Positions 15,156-23,099 of a stretch of DNA of 64,000 nucleotides are shown here, piece by piece. How positions within the stretch are numbered: the stretch's first letter is position 1; the number at the start of each line of letters is the position of its first letter. The notes under the pieces are model-generated. The model was not told the DNA's origin. It did no database searches and was given only the letters and a program-made list of their open reading frames with translations. The stretch covers positions 1-64,000 of the forward strand of contig JAZNTW010000031.1 in NCBI GenBank assembly GCA_045591925.1, read 5' to 3'. The DNA is from Firm-04 sp045591925 (GTDB taxonomy: Bacteria; Bacillota; Clostridia; Oscillospirales; Ruminococcaceae). The translations under genes and the position numbers were made by a program.

Positions 15156-17618
15156 TTAGCCAAGAACTGCAATAACCTCGTGCTCGCCGCCATCGGTGAA
15201 TACCGGAACGACATTGCCCTCGATTGCCTTGCCGTCAACTGTCAGGGACTTCACGCCCTTGGAGACATGATCCGGATTCTGAACAGTGATATTGTAGGTT
15301 GCGCCGCGGAACTTTCTGGTTGCGGTGAAGCCGTCCCAAGCCTTCGGGATCGACGGATCAACCTTCAGACCGTCAAAGTCTGCGGAAATACCGAGAATAT
15401 ACTGCGAAACAGCGACAAAGTTCCATGCTGCCGTACCGGTCAGCCAAGAGTTCTTGCCCTCGCCGAATCTGCTTGCATCCTTACCTGCGATCATCTGACC
15501 ATAGACATACGGCTCGGTCTTATGCAGGTCGGAAATCTCCTCGTTGAATGCCGGAGCGATCTTGCTGTAGTATTCAAACGCCTTGTCGCCTCTGCCGGCA
15601 TATGCCTCAGCACAGATGATCCATGCGTTGTTATGTGTGAAGATACCTGCATTTTCCTTGTAACCGCCGGGATAGGTCGAAATTTCGCCGTATTCGATAT
15701 AGTACTTGGTGAATGCCGGATTGTTCAGAACAAGACCGTACTGCGTATTCAGGTACTTGTCGATGGAATCGAGCGTCTTGATATCCGCGCCCTGCTCCTT
15801 GCCGATTTCGGACATAACTGCAAAGCCCTGCGGCTCGATGAAGATCTTGCCTTCCTCGCATTCCTTGGAGCCCATCTTTCTGCCCTCGGCATCATAGGCA
15901 CGCAGGAACCATTCGCCATCGAATGCGGATTCCATGATATTCTTCTTCATCTTGTCGATTTCAGCCTGTGCCTTTGCTGCTTCATCATCCTTACCCAGAT
16001 GCTTCAGAATGCCAACATAGGTCGGGCCGACATAGGTGAACAGCGTTGCAACCATGACGGATTCTGCAATCTTGGAGTAACCGCCCTCAGCCTTGAATCT
16101 CGGGTTGGTATAGGTCTGGAAGCTCTCGCCCGGCTTATCGGAGAAGCAGGAGAGATTGATGCAGTCGTTCCAGTCAGCGCGCATTGCAAGCGGCAGACCG
16201 TGCGGGCCGAGGTTATTGACGATGTGATAGAACGATACGTTCAGGTGGTCAAGCATCGGCTTTGCCTTGGATTCGTCGTTGTCATACGGAACGAGCTGAT
16301 CCAGAATTGCCCAGTCTCCGGACTCCTTGATATATGCGCCGACAGACAGGATCATCCACAGCGGGTCATCGGAGAAGTCGCCGCCGATATCGGAGTTGCC
16401 CTTCTTGGTGAGAGGCTGATACTGGTGATAGCAACCGCCGTCCTCAAGCTGTGTAGAAGCGAGGTCGATCAAGCGCTCTCTTGCTCTATCCGGAATCTGG
16501 TGGACGAAGCCGAGAATATCCTGGTTGGAATCACGGAAGCCCATGCCTCTGCCGATGCCGCTTTCGAAGTAGGATGCGGAACGGGAGAGGTTAAAGGTAA
16601 CCATGCACTGATACTGGTTCCAGATGTTAACCATGCGGTTGACCTTGTCATCGGAGGTGTTGACATTGAAGATGCCGAGCAGCTTGTCCCAAGCAGCTTT
16701 CAGCTCTGCAAGACCGGCAGCGACCTTTTCAGGGGTGTTGTACTGCTCGATCATTGCAAGTGCTTTTTCCTTGTTGATCGTAACGCCGTCTGCCTCGAAC
16801 TTCTTGTCAGCAGGCATTTCGACATAACCGAGGATGAAAACGAGTGTTTTGCTCTCACCCGGCTTGAGGGTGATCTCCTTGTAGTGGGATGCGATCGGAG
16901 ACCAGCCATCTGCAAAGGAATTGTTTGCCTTGCCGTTCATGACAGCCTGCGGATCGCCGAAGCCGTTATAAAGACCGATGAACGAATCGCGGTCGGTATC
17001 GTAGCCGTCGATCGAATCATTGACGGTATAGAATGCGAAATGCTCGCGTCTATCGCGGTACTCGGTCTTATGATAGATGGTCGAGCCATCGACCTCGACT
17101 CTGCCGGTGGAGTAATTTCTCTGGAAATTGGTGCAGTCATCCTGCGCGTCCCAGAGACACCATTCTGCAAAGGAGAACAGCTTAAAGGTCTTGTCAGCAC
17201 TGCCCTCGTTGGTCAGGACAAGCTGCTGAACTTCACCGTCATAATTCTGCGGAACAAAGAACGTAGCTTCTGCTTTTAAGTCATTTTTCTTACCGGTGAT
17301 GACGGTATAGCCCATACCGTGACGGCACTCATAGAAATCGAGTGCGGTCTTGACCGGCGACCAGCCCGGATTCCAGACGGTACCGTTCTCGGAGATATAG
17401 AAATATCTGCCGCCCATGTCGATCGGGACATTGTTATAGCGATAACGGGTAATGCGGCGTAAACGAGCGTCCTTATAGAAGCTGTAGCCGCCGGCAGTAT
17501 TGGAGATCAAGGAAAAGAATGCCTGTGTTCCGAGGTAGTTGATCCACGGATACGGGGTCTGAGGAGACTGGATGACATACTCCTTGCGCACATCATCAAA
17601 ATGACCGAATGATTTCAT
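15156..17618 (-). CDS. Cellobiose phosphorylase (GH94)
   Basis: This cytoplasmic enzyme splits cellobiose with phosphate to glucose 1-phosphate and glucose, saving one ATP per disaccharide. The 820-residue length fits GH94 cellobiose phosphorylases rather than the longer cellodextrin types. Visible hallmarks are the N-terminal RYFYI.ENG.VWNPGW segment, the GIGRGMGFRDSNQD motif, and MRADWNDCIN with the catalytic Asp. It has no signal peptide. AAAGGAGCG precedes the ATG and a strong promoter lies upstream. In a cellulolytic Ruminococcus it would take cellobiose made by the cellulosome. Laminaribiose or chitobiose phosphorylase is possible but less likely. Confidence 0.93.
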   Translation of the reverse strand: MKSFGHFDDVRKEYVIQSPQTPYPWINYLGTQAFFSLISNTAGGYSFYKDARLRRITRYRYNNVPIDMGGRYFYISENGTVWNPGWSPVKTALDFYECRHGMGYTVITGKKNDLKAEATFFVPQNYDGEVQQLVLTNEGSADKTFKLFSFAEWCLWDAQDDCTNFQRNYSTGRVEVDGSTIYHKTEYRDRREHFAFYTVNDSIDGYDTDRDSFIGLYNGFGDPQAVMNGKANNSFADGWSPIASHYKEITLKPGESKTLVFILGYVEMPADKKFEADGVTINKEKALAMIEQYNTPEKVAAGLAELKAAWDKLLGIFNVNTSDDKVNRMVNIWNQYQCMVTFNLSRSASYFESGIGRGMGFRDSNQDILGFVHQIPDRARERLIDLASTQLEDGGCYHQYQPLTKKGNSDIGGDFSDDPLWMILSVGAYIKESGDWAILDQLVPYDNDESKAKPMLDHLNVSFYHIVNNLGPHGLPLAMRADWNDCINLSCFSDKPGESFQTYTNPRFKAEGGYSKIAESVMVATLFTYVGPTYVGILKHLGKDDEAAKAQAEIDKMKKNIMESAFDGEWFLRAYDAEGRKMGSKECEEGKIFIEPQGFAVMSEIGKEQGADIKTLDSIDKYLNTQYGLVLNNPAFTKYYIEYGEISTYPGGYKENAGIFTHNNAWIICAEAYAGRGDKAFEYYSKIAPAFNEEISDLHKTEPYVYGQMIAGKDASRFGEGKNSWLTGTAAWNFVAVSQYILGISADFDGLKVDPSIPKAWDGFTATRKFRGATYNITVQNPDHVSKGVKSLTVDGKAIEGNVVPVFTDGGEHEVIAVLG

Positions 17619-17696
17619 TGTATTACGCTCCTTTTTACAGAATTACATTTGCTTTTTGAAAAACCGCACAACGCAATAATTGCACAGTATATAAAT

Positions 17697-17725
17697 ATTA
17701 TAGCACAAATTGCACAGAATTACAA
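17697..17725 (-). promoter_or_regulatory. Promoter of the GH94 gene
   Basis: On the minus strand TTGTAA (17720-17725), 17-base spacer, TATAAT (17697-17702). The spacer and leader contain repeated TGTGCAATT motifs (also at about 17680) that might be an operator. Confidence 0.7.
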
Positions 17726-17824
17726 GTTGCTTTTTTTACGAATTTTCTTTGTAATCCTACAGCATATTACACAAAACAGCAAAAGAGAAAGTGAGAAATG
17801 GTTTGCATTTTTTCTATGGAATTT

Positions 17825-18499
17825 TTAGTAGCCGAGATGCTCCGCGACAAGGATGACATGAACACGGTTCGGCACACGCTGGAACCCGGAGACAACATAG
17901 GAACAGCAGATTCGCTGCTCTGAATGGCAGCCGGCAGCAAGTTCACCCTTGACGCCTGCACAGACGCCGGTTTTGGCACAGGGCGTATCCTGGCACAGAC
18001 GCATTGCGTTGACCGGCGCAGCGAGCTTGCGAACGCGCTTGATTGCGGCGGGAATATCCGGAACAATCTTATTTGCGCCGGCAACGACGATGACGGACGA
18101 CGGACCGTAAATCAGCGCAGCAACACGGTTTCCGTTTCCGTCTACGTTATAGAGCTCGCCCTGCTCAGTGATGGCATTGCTGCTCATGAGATAGCAGTCG
18201 GCAGAGAAGCATTTGCGGTATAGCGCTGCAGCCTCGCTCTGCGGCACGGCAGCTCTGTCCAGATAGTCATATTCGCCGCTGCGCAGCATAGCAGTGATGC
18301 CGCATTCATCCAGCGTCATAGAACCGCCGCTTGCGATGACTGCGTGTTCCGGCAGCAGCGCCTTGACTTTTTCCAGCGCTTCCTCTTTTGTTTTGACCCA
18401 GCAGGCGTCCATGCGGTTTGCCTGCAATGCCTTGACTGTTTGCTCCAGTCTCATTTCCAGATGCGTCAGCATCGGCTCGTGAACAGAATATTCAGACAT
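17825..18499 (-). CDS. LUD-domain protein (lactate utilisation family)
   Basis: The 224-residue product belongs to the LUD (DUF162) family seen in LutB/LutC and YkgG. Segments VIASGGSMTLDECGITAML, SADCYLMSSNAITEQGEL.NVDGNGNRVAALIYGPSSVIVVAGANKIVPD and a Cys-containing C-terminal part are typical of the stand-alone members common in Clostridia. No lutA or lutB partner is near, so a role in lactate oxidation is only a guess. The start at 18499 follows AAAGGAGAAAA; the longer frame lacks a ribosome site. Confidence 0.82.
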   Translation of the reverse strand: MSEYSVHEPMLTHLEMRLEQTVKALQANRMDACWVKTKEEALEKVKALLPEHAVIASGGSMTLDECGITAMLRSGEYDYLDRAAVPQSEAAALYRKCFSADCYLMSSNAITEQGELYNVDGNGNRVAALIYGPSSVIVVAGANKIVPDIPAAIKRVRKLAAPVNAMRLCQDTPCAKTGVCAGVKGELAAGCHSEQRICCSYVVSGFQRVPNRVHVILVAEHLGY

Positions 18500-18516
18500 A
18501 ATTTTTCTCCTTTCGA

Positions 18517-18554
18517 TAAAAACAGCAGGAACATGATGATTCATGCTCCTGCTG
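18517..18554 (-). terminator. Terminator after the Thr-rich lipoprotein gene
   Basis: On the minus strand CAGCAGGA-CATGA pairs with TCATG-TCCTGCTG and ends in TTTTT, just before the ribosome site of the LUD gene. The LUD gene is therefore separately transcribed or depends on read-through. Confidence 0.8.
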
Positions 18555-18568
18555 CCTGTTTGCAGGGA

Positions 18569-20029
18569 TCAGCCCATTCCGCCGTACATTGCGTAGTAGC
18601 TCTGCATCAGTGCCGACTGATATCCGAGATAATCAATATCCAGAACCTTGTAGCGCTTGAATGCACGGTTGTTTCTTGTGCTCGTCAAATCCGCAGCCAG
18701 ATCTTCAATCATTTTGAGGAATTCCTCGTCATACATCTGGTGACGGGTGCTTTCGATTTGGTTCTCATTCCAGAGGTCATCATCAGTCATACGTTCCTCG
18801 ACGTCGAGCTTCACAACGATATAATAGCATTCATCGTCCTTGATCAGCTCCGGCTTGAGCAGCGGTGTTTCCTCGTCTGCCAGCCAGTTATAGACCTTCT
18901 CACAGGGCGTGTAGGTCGGCTCGGTTGTGGTCTCATCGGGGGCTTCATCTTCATTTTTCACCGTCGTGGTGCTGACCGCGAGTGTGACCTCGTGGTCGTA
19001 ATTATAGGTTACAGCCGTCGTTGTGGTAGTCGTTGTTGTGGTGGTTGTGGTAGCAGTTGTAACGGTGGTTTCTGCTTCCTCGTCCTCATTCTCGTCCGTA
19101 TCCGCAGCCTCGGTTGTGGCGGTTGTTGTTGTCTTTTCCGTTGTTGTTTCGTCTTCTTCAGTCGTGGTGGTGCCGGTATTGCCGTACTTATCGGTTGTCA
19201 GCTTGGCAGTGGTTTCCGTTGTGACGGTGTTGCCGCTTTCATCGGTTGTGGTGACGGCTGCTGCGGAGAGCGAGGTCACATAGTTATTGTGCTCCTCGAT
19301 GAGGAAATCGAACTCATTCATCAGCTCAGCAACGCTGCCATCCTTCTTCTTCAGACGCTTGAGGTAATCGTTTGCCATTTCCTCGATTTCCTTTTTGCCG
19401 TCTGCCTTGAGCAGATTGCCCTCGCCGTCCTTCAGCGGCATGGTGATGTACTTACCGCGAAGGATATTGGCTGCGTAGAAATCGTAGAGTGTTTCGTCTG
19501 CGATTTCCTTGGAGCCTTCCTTGCCGTAATAGGCTTCCCAGACAGCGTCCTGCTTATAGGAATTGAGGATGATATCCTTGACGGACTCCTCACCGATACC
19601 GGTATTGGTGAAGAACTCACCGTAATAGTTCATGCTGGAAGCGGCATTGGCTTCGGCAGCAGCGAGCTGTTCCCCGGTCAGTGTCAGACCGAGTGCTTCA
19701 AATTCCGATTCGATTGCAATAAAGGTTTTGCAATATTCCTCGGCTTTATTCTGAATCCACTCCTCAGCGGTGATTGAGTCGATATTCGATTCATCCAGAA
19801 CCTTCTTATAATCCTCGGATGTTTCGGCGTTCTCGAACGCATTGCCGCCTTTGCGGATGGTTTCAACGGCTTCACTGTATGCGCTGGTTGCATAATAAAG
19901 GTAAATGCCGGCACGAACATCACGTTCATTTACGGTCATGGCGATTGCCGTATTTTCGCCGCAGGAAGACATACTTGCAGCCGTACAAGCCGCAAGCAGA
20001 ATTGCGCCTGCTTTTCTCAACAGATTCAT
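18569..20029 (-). CDS. Thr-rich lipoprotein, possible foldase-like
   Basis: The 486-residue product has a lipoprotein signal (lipobox ASMSSC, Cys at about 22). The mature part starts GENTAIAMTVNERDVRAGIYLYY, which resembles the N-terminal chaperone domain of PrsA/SurA-type foldases (a short beta strand with VN-x-x-x-V, then a long helix), and continues as helical regions to about residue 255. A low-complexity Thr/Glu segment (about 260-385) interrupts it, followed by a C-terminal domain (about 390-486). A parvulin active-site pattern is not evident, so enzyme activity is doubtful. It would sit outside the cell on the membrane. Confidence is high that it is a lipoprotein, low for its role. Confidence 0.7.
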   Translation of the reverse strand: MNLLRKAGAILLAACTAASMSSCGENTAIAMTVNERDVRAGIYLYYATSAYSEAVETIRKGGNAFENAETSEDYKKVLDESNIDSITAEEWIQNKAEEYCKTFIAIESEFEALGLTLTGEQLAAAEANAASSMNYYGEFFTNTGIGEESVKDIILNSYKQDAVWEAYYGKEGSKEIADETLYDFYAANILRGKYITMPLKDGEGNLLKADGKKEIEEMANDYLKRLKKKDGSVAELMNEFDFLIEEHNNYVTSLSAAAVTTTDESGNTVTTETTAKLTTDKYGNTGTTTTEEDETTTEKTTTTATTEAADTDENEDEEAETTVTTATTTTTTTTTTTTAVTYNYDHEVTLAVSTTTVKNEDEAPDETTTEPTYTPCEKVYNWLADEETPLLKPELIKDDECYYIVVKLDVEERMTDDDLWNENQIESTRHQMYDEEFLKMIEDLAADLTSTRNNRAFKRYKVLDIDYLGYQSALMQSYYAMYGGMG

Positions 20030-20365
20030 GGGTGGAAAGAGCCTCCTTAACGATTCAAAGTCGATTGGATAAAATCCGATACGCTATTATTATACATGAT
20101 TTTTTTGCAAATGTCCATACCCTTTTGCGATTTTTTTGTTTTCTCACGAAATTTTCACGAAAGCGAGCCGATTTTGCTTGTATGGTGTGCATAAGATGAC
20201 TGTAATATTTTTGTTAAAAGTGATGATTCTGTGCTTCTTGCTTTTTTTGCAGAAATATGATATAATAAAGACCAGTTCATTGTTTGCGCCGCAGGAATGC
20301 GCAAACCCTGACTGTTTTGCTTTGCCGGAGCATTTCCGGAGTTGACATAATGGAGGTTTAAAAAA
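20030..20365. other. Divergent intergenic region
   Basis: It holds two back-to-back promoters: on the minus strand TGGACA, 17-base spacer, TATAAT (20089-20117) for the lipoprotein; on the plus strand TTGCTT, 17-base spacer, TATAAT (20238-20266) for the zinc-ribbon gene. No other gene is seen. Confidence 0.65.
20238..20266 (+). promoter_or_regulatory. Promoter of the first zinc-ribbon gene
   Basis: TTGCTT at 20238-20243, 17-base spacer, TATAAT at 20261-20266 preceded by TGA (extended -10). Confidence 0.7.
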
Positions 20366-20725
20366 ATGAAACTTTGTCCGAATTGCAATTCGCAGAATGC
20401 AGATGCGTATACGCAATGCGTGAATTGCGGAGCTGTTCTGCCGCAGGCTGCACCACAGCCGGTTTATTCCGGTAATACAGGCTATGGAATGCCGATGTCC
20501 TCACCACCGACGGAGGTTACGTCGCCGATCGGCTGGTTCGGCTGGTATTTGCTCTGCAGCTATTTGCCGATTATCGGTCCGATCATCATGATGAACGTAT
20601 CAAAGGATCCGTCTGCAAAGAGCTTTGCGAAATTGACGCTGGTTCTGAGCGCGATTGGCCTTGTGCTGTTGATTATAGTTATTGCATTCGTGTTCTCAAT
20701 GATAGGACGGTTTGCGCTGGCCTGA
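20366..20725 (+). CDS. Zinc-ribbon membrane protein, paralogue 1
   Basis: The 119-residue product has an N-terminal zinc ribbon (CPNCNSQN then CVNCGAVL, residues 4-26), a Pro-rich linker, and two membrane segments (about 53-75 and 88-115) around the conserved loop MMNVSKDPSAKSFAKL. The ribbon should face the cytoplasm. The next gene is a clear paralogue. Function is unknown; such zinc-ribbon small membrane proteins are common in Clostridia. GGAGG precedes the ATG. Confidence 0.8.
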   Translation: MKLCPNCNSQNADAYTQCVNCGAVLPQAAPQPVYSGNTGYGMPMSSPPTEVTSPIGWFGWYLLCSYLPIIGPIIMMNVSKDPSAKSFAKLTLVLSAIGLVLLIIVIAFVFSMIGRFALA

Positions 20726-20754
20726 TACCGCAGCAGACTTTATTTTAATATATT

Positions 20755-20907
20755 TAGGGCAATACCGCACAGAGTTGGTGGTGCAGATACGCAGTCAGAT
20801 TGTATAGAAATGACGCCCAGCAGGGGATTTCTGTGCAAGATGGCGGAAAATATGCAAGTAGATGTGCCGCCAAGCCGTAAGGCGGACTTTGCACGGTGTC
20901 GCCTTAG
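20755..20907 (+). repeat. Small inverted-repeat element between two paralogues
   Basis: It starts TTAGGGCAATACCGCACAGAG and ends with the complement-like CTTTGCACGGTGTCGCCTTAG. It has the inner ACAATCTGACG-type segment shortened (no full stem-loop GCTGGGC/GCCCAGC) and the AAATATGCAAG segment. It is a mid-length form of the family described under the 51.8-kb copy. Confidence 0.8.
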
Positions 20908-20936
20908 GATTATGACAACACAGGAGGATATATTTT

Positions 20937-21332
20937 ATGGCTAGATGTACTTCGTGCGGCTCTCAGCTGCCGGATTATTATAAAAGCTGTCCGAATTGCG
21001 GCGGCACACAGCTTGAAAGCGAGGCTGCTGCACCGCAGTTTCAGCCGCAGCACGCTTATGTTCCGAGATCCATGCAGCGCGTGTCGCTGACAGGAGGACA
21101 GTGGTTTGGATGGCTGTTCCTTTGCAACCTGCTTCCGATCATTGGCCCGATTATCATGCTGAATGTAGTGAAAGACCCGTCTGCAAAGAATTTTGCAAAG
21201 ATGATGATCGTCTTCTCGATTATCGGACTTGTACTTTCCTTGCTAATTTATGTACCGGCACTCATTGGCTATCTGAATAAAGCCAGCGAAATGAGAGTTT
21301 ATTACGGCATGATGACCCCGTTCATGTTTTGA
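20937..21332 (+). CDS. Zinc-ribbon membrane protein, paralogue 2
   Basis: The 131-residue product has CTSCGSQLPDYYKSCPNCGG as zinc ribbon (residues 4-23), a Gln/Pro linker, and two membrane segments (about 57-78 and 91-112) around MLNVVKDPSAKNFAKM, which matches paralogue 1. The two genes arose by tandem duplication and are now split by a repeat. AGGAGG precedes the ATG. Function unknown. Confidence 0.8.
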   Translation: MARCTSCGSQLPDYYKSCPNCGGTQLESEAAAPQFQPQHAYVPRSMQRVSLTGGQWFGWLFLCNLLPIIGPIIMLNVVKDPSAKNFAKMMIVFSIIGLVLSLLIYVPALIGYLNKASEMRVYYGMMTPFMF

Positions 21333-21355
21333 TGCGCTGAATTTTTGATTAAATA

Positions 21356-21396
21356 GAAGCTGCCCTGTATCCGAGTCCGATACAGGGCAGCTTTTG
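21356..21396. terminator. Bidirectional terminator
   Basis: AAGCTGCCCTGTATC pairs perfectly with GATACAGGGCAGCTT around a 7-base loop, with T/A tracts on both sides. It separates the zinc-ribbon gene from the convergent membrane genes. Confidence 0.9.
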
Positions 21397-21399
21397 TGT

Positions 21400-21801
21400 T
21401 CATTCATTTTGGTCGGAGTGACTGCGCTTGCGGGAAATGCGTGCGCGGAATTTCTGCCATCCGCGCTTTGTGTGCGTGATGAGCAGCCTGCACTTGTTCC
21501 GTACCATTGCAAGCGTGCGGGTATCCTCCGGAAACAGGAGGCGCAGGATGCCGATTGCGATGCCGAATGTGATGATTTTCTCCGGCGTGCCGGGCATCCA
21601 GAGGAGTCCCAGCCAGACCGTGCCGACCTTCAGCAGCGTCGGAATATCCAGATACCAGCCGATTCCGACTGCGCAGTATGCCCAGCCGTTTGTGATGAAC
21701 CATGCGATTGCGAGGGAAACCAGCAAATGCGGATTCGTCAGCGCACGCAGCCACGGGCGCAGCTTATCCTTGAATTTTTGCTTTGGTTGCTTATTTTTCA
21801 T
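21400..21801 (-). CDS. Hypothetical small membrane protein
   Basis: The 133-residue product has a basic N-terminus, three hydrophobic segments (about 25-45, 50-67 and 76-92) and a strongly basic C-terminal tail (KCRLLITHTKRGWQKFRARISRKR). It starts 4 bases after the stop of the upstream gene at 21806 with GGAAGGT as ribosome site, so the two are an operon. I do not recognise the family. Confidence 0.7.
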   Translation of the reverse strand: MKNKQPKQKFKDKLRPWLRALTNPHLLVSLAIAWFITNGWAYCAVGIGWYLDIPTLLKVGTVWLGLLWMPGTPEKIITFGIAIGILRLLFPEDTRTLAMVRNKCRLLITHTKRGWQKFRARISRKRSHSDQNE

Positions 21802-21805
21802 ATTG

Positions 21806-22627
21806 TCACAGACCTTCCGATGGTGCTTCCGATTTCTCTGCGACCACGGGGATGAATGCCGCGGCGATGCTGTGCTTGCCGCGCTGCTGCACATAAATTC
21901 TGCCGAGCGCGGAAAAAACAGCGGCTCCGATGAAGTTTACGAATAAATCTTTCAGTGTATCGGTCAGACCGATATCCAGATAGCCATTCAGGACAATCTG
22001 ATTGCCGTCTGCGGTTTCGATGATTGTGCGCGTGATATTCTGCACAACGATGGGAATATTTTGCTTTGTGTCATCCAGTACGACAGATTGGAATTCTGTC
22101 AGGAGCGTATCCTTTTGCATATCGAGCGCAAAAAGATGATCCATCGAAAATTCAAAAAATTCCCAGAAAATACCAATCGTCATGGAAAAGCAGAAAGCGA
22201 CCAGTGTGAGGAAATTCGGGGACAGTCGGAGTTTGACATTGCTGTTTTCATTGAGTAGATCGACAAGGCAAAAGCCGAATGCCGCAAAGAGGAAGCCGTT
22301 GACGGTGTGCAGCATCGTGTCCCATAACGGATATTTGATATAGAAGCAGGCGATTTCGCCCAGAACCTCTGCGCAGAAAATGAAAATCAGCACCGTGATT
22401 TCCAGCATAGTCGGCAGCTTGATATGCAGCTTGCGCTCGACAAAGGAGGGCGCCATGAACAGCACCAGCGTCAACAGGCAGGTGAACAGACTTTCCCATT
22501 GCCGGGCAAAGACACTTCGGACGGCAATGCCAATCACGAGAATACGGAGCACCATCCAGACGATAAGCGTTGCACGGTTTTTTCGTTTCATTTCTTTTGA
22601 TAGTGCGGGTTGAGTCTTGATTCCCAT
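21806..22627 (-). CDS. YjdF/DUF2238-like integral membrane protein
   Basis: The 273-residue product has about six to seven hydrophobic segments. The segment YPLWDTMLHTVNGFLFAAFGFCLVDLLNE and the later FCFSMTIGIFWEFFEFSMDHLF are like the membrane signature of YjdF/DUF2238 proteins. A soluble insert (about 185-225) precedes the last membrane segment. Start 22627 follows AGGAGGG. Function of the family is not known. A terminator-like hairpin sits in its leader. Confidence 0.65.
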   Translation of the reverse strand: MGIKTQPALSKEMKRKNRATLIVWMVLRILVIGIAVRSVFARQWESLFTCLLTLVLFMAPSFVERKLHIKLPTMLEITVLIFIFCAEVLGEIACFYIKYPLWDTMLHTVNGFLFAAFGFCLVDLLNENSNVKLRLSPNFLTLVAFCFSMTIGIFWEFFEFSMDHLFALDMQKDTLLTEFQSVVLDDTKQNIPIVVQNITRTIIETADGNQIVLNGYLDIGLTDTLKDLFVNFIGAAVFSALGRIYVQQRGKHSIAAAFIPVVAEKSEAPSEGL

Positions 22628-22695
22628 AGTATGCCCTCCTATTATGATATGATTCATTGTATGCAGCTTCGGAGAAAACTAGCCGCTGAGATAAT

Positions 22696-22722
22696 GAAAA
22701 AAAGCAGAGCAAAAGCCCTGCT
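22696..22722 (-). terminator. Terminator-like hairpin in the leader of the YjdF-like gene
   Basis: On the minus strand AGCAGGGC, TTTT loop, GCTCTGCT, then TTTTTTT. It lies about 100 bases downstream of a promoter and 70 bases before the gene, the layout of an attenuator. Confidence 0.6.
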
Positions 22723-22819
22723 TCCTGAAAATAAAATGAGGTCAAATCAAAATGTGTAGAACAAAAGAAAGGAGACAACAAAACGAGTGAAAATAACATT
22801 ACATTATTTCACCGATTTC

Positions 22820-22848
22820 ATTATACATCAAAATACGGAAACAGTCAA
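22820..22848 (-). promoter_or_regulatory. Promoter of the YjdF-like gene
   Basis: On the minus strand TTGACT (22843-22848), 17-base spacer, TATAAT (22820-22825). Confidence 0.7.
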
Positions 22849-22980
22849 CTGTTTTCCACATTTTCGTCAGAATAACCAATTTTTACAATAAATTATCGTC
22901 GATTTTTAATGCGAGGGGTAAGAGTTTTTGGCAGATATTCAGTCAATTCGTGAAAAATCATCGAAAATTAGGGAAACAGC

Positions 22981-23009
22981 TTTACAATCAGCGTAATTTG
23001 TGGTATAAT
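22981..23009 (+). promoter_or_regulatory. Promoter of nifJ
   Basis: TTTACA at 22981-22986, 17-base spacer, TATAAT at 23004-23009 preceded by TGG (extended -10). Confidence 0.75.
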
Positions 23010-23099
23010 AAATAAGCAAAATTCTGCGCTGGCACGGATTGTGTCCGCTTCGGCGCAGATGAAAGCCTATACTACTATAATAATTGGAGGTACATTCTT

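Larger units (their letters stand above)
22628..23099. other. Intergenic region with divergent promoters and a leader hairpin
   Basis: It contains the minus-strand promoter at 22820-22848, a terminator-like hairpin at 22696-22722 in the same leader, and the nifJ promoter at 22981-23009. I see no gene. A short minus-strand frame starting near 22799 (MLFSLVLL...) overlaps the hairpin and could be a leader peptide, but nothing else supports it. Confidence 0.5.

Noticed and set aside
15138..17279. 713-residue open frame antisense to the GH94 gene
   Set aside because: Shadow frame caused by codon bias of the real gene; no recognisable protein.
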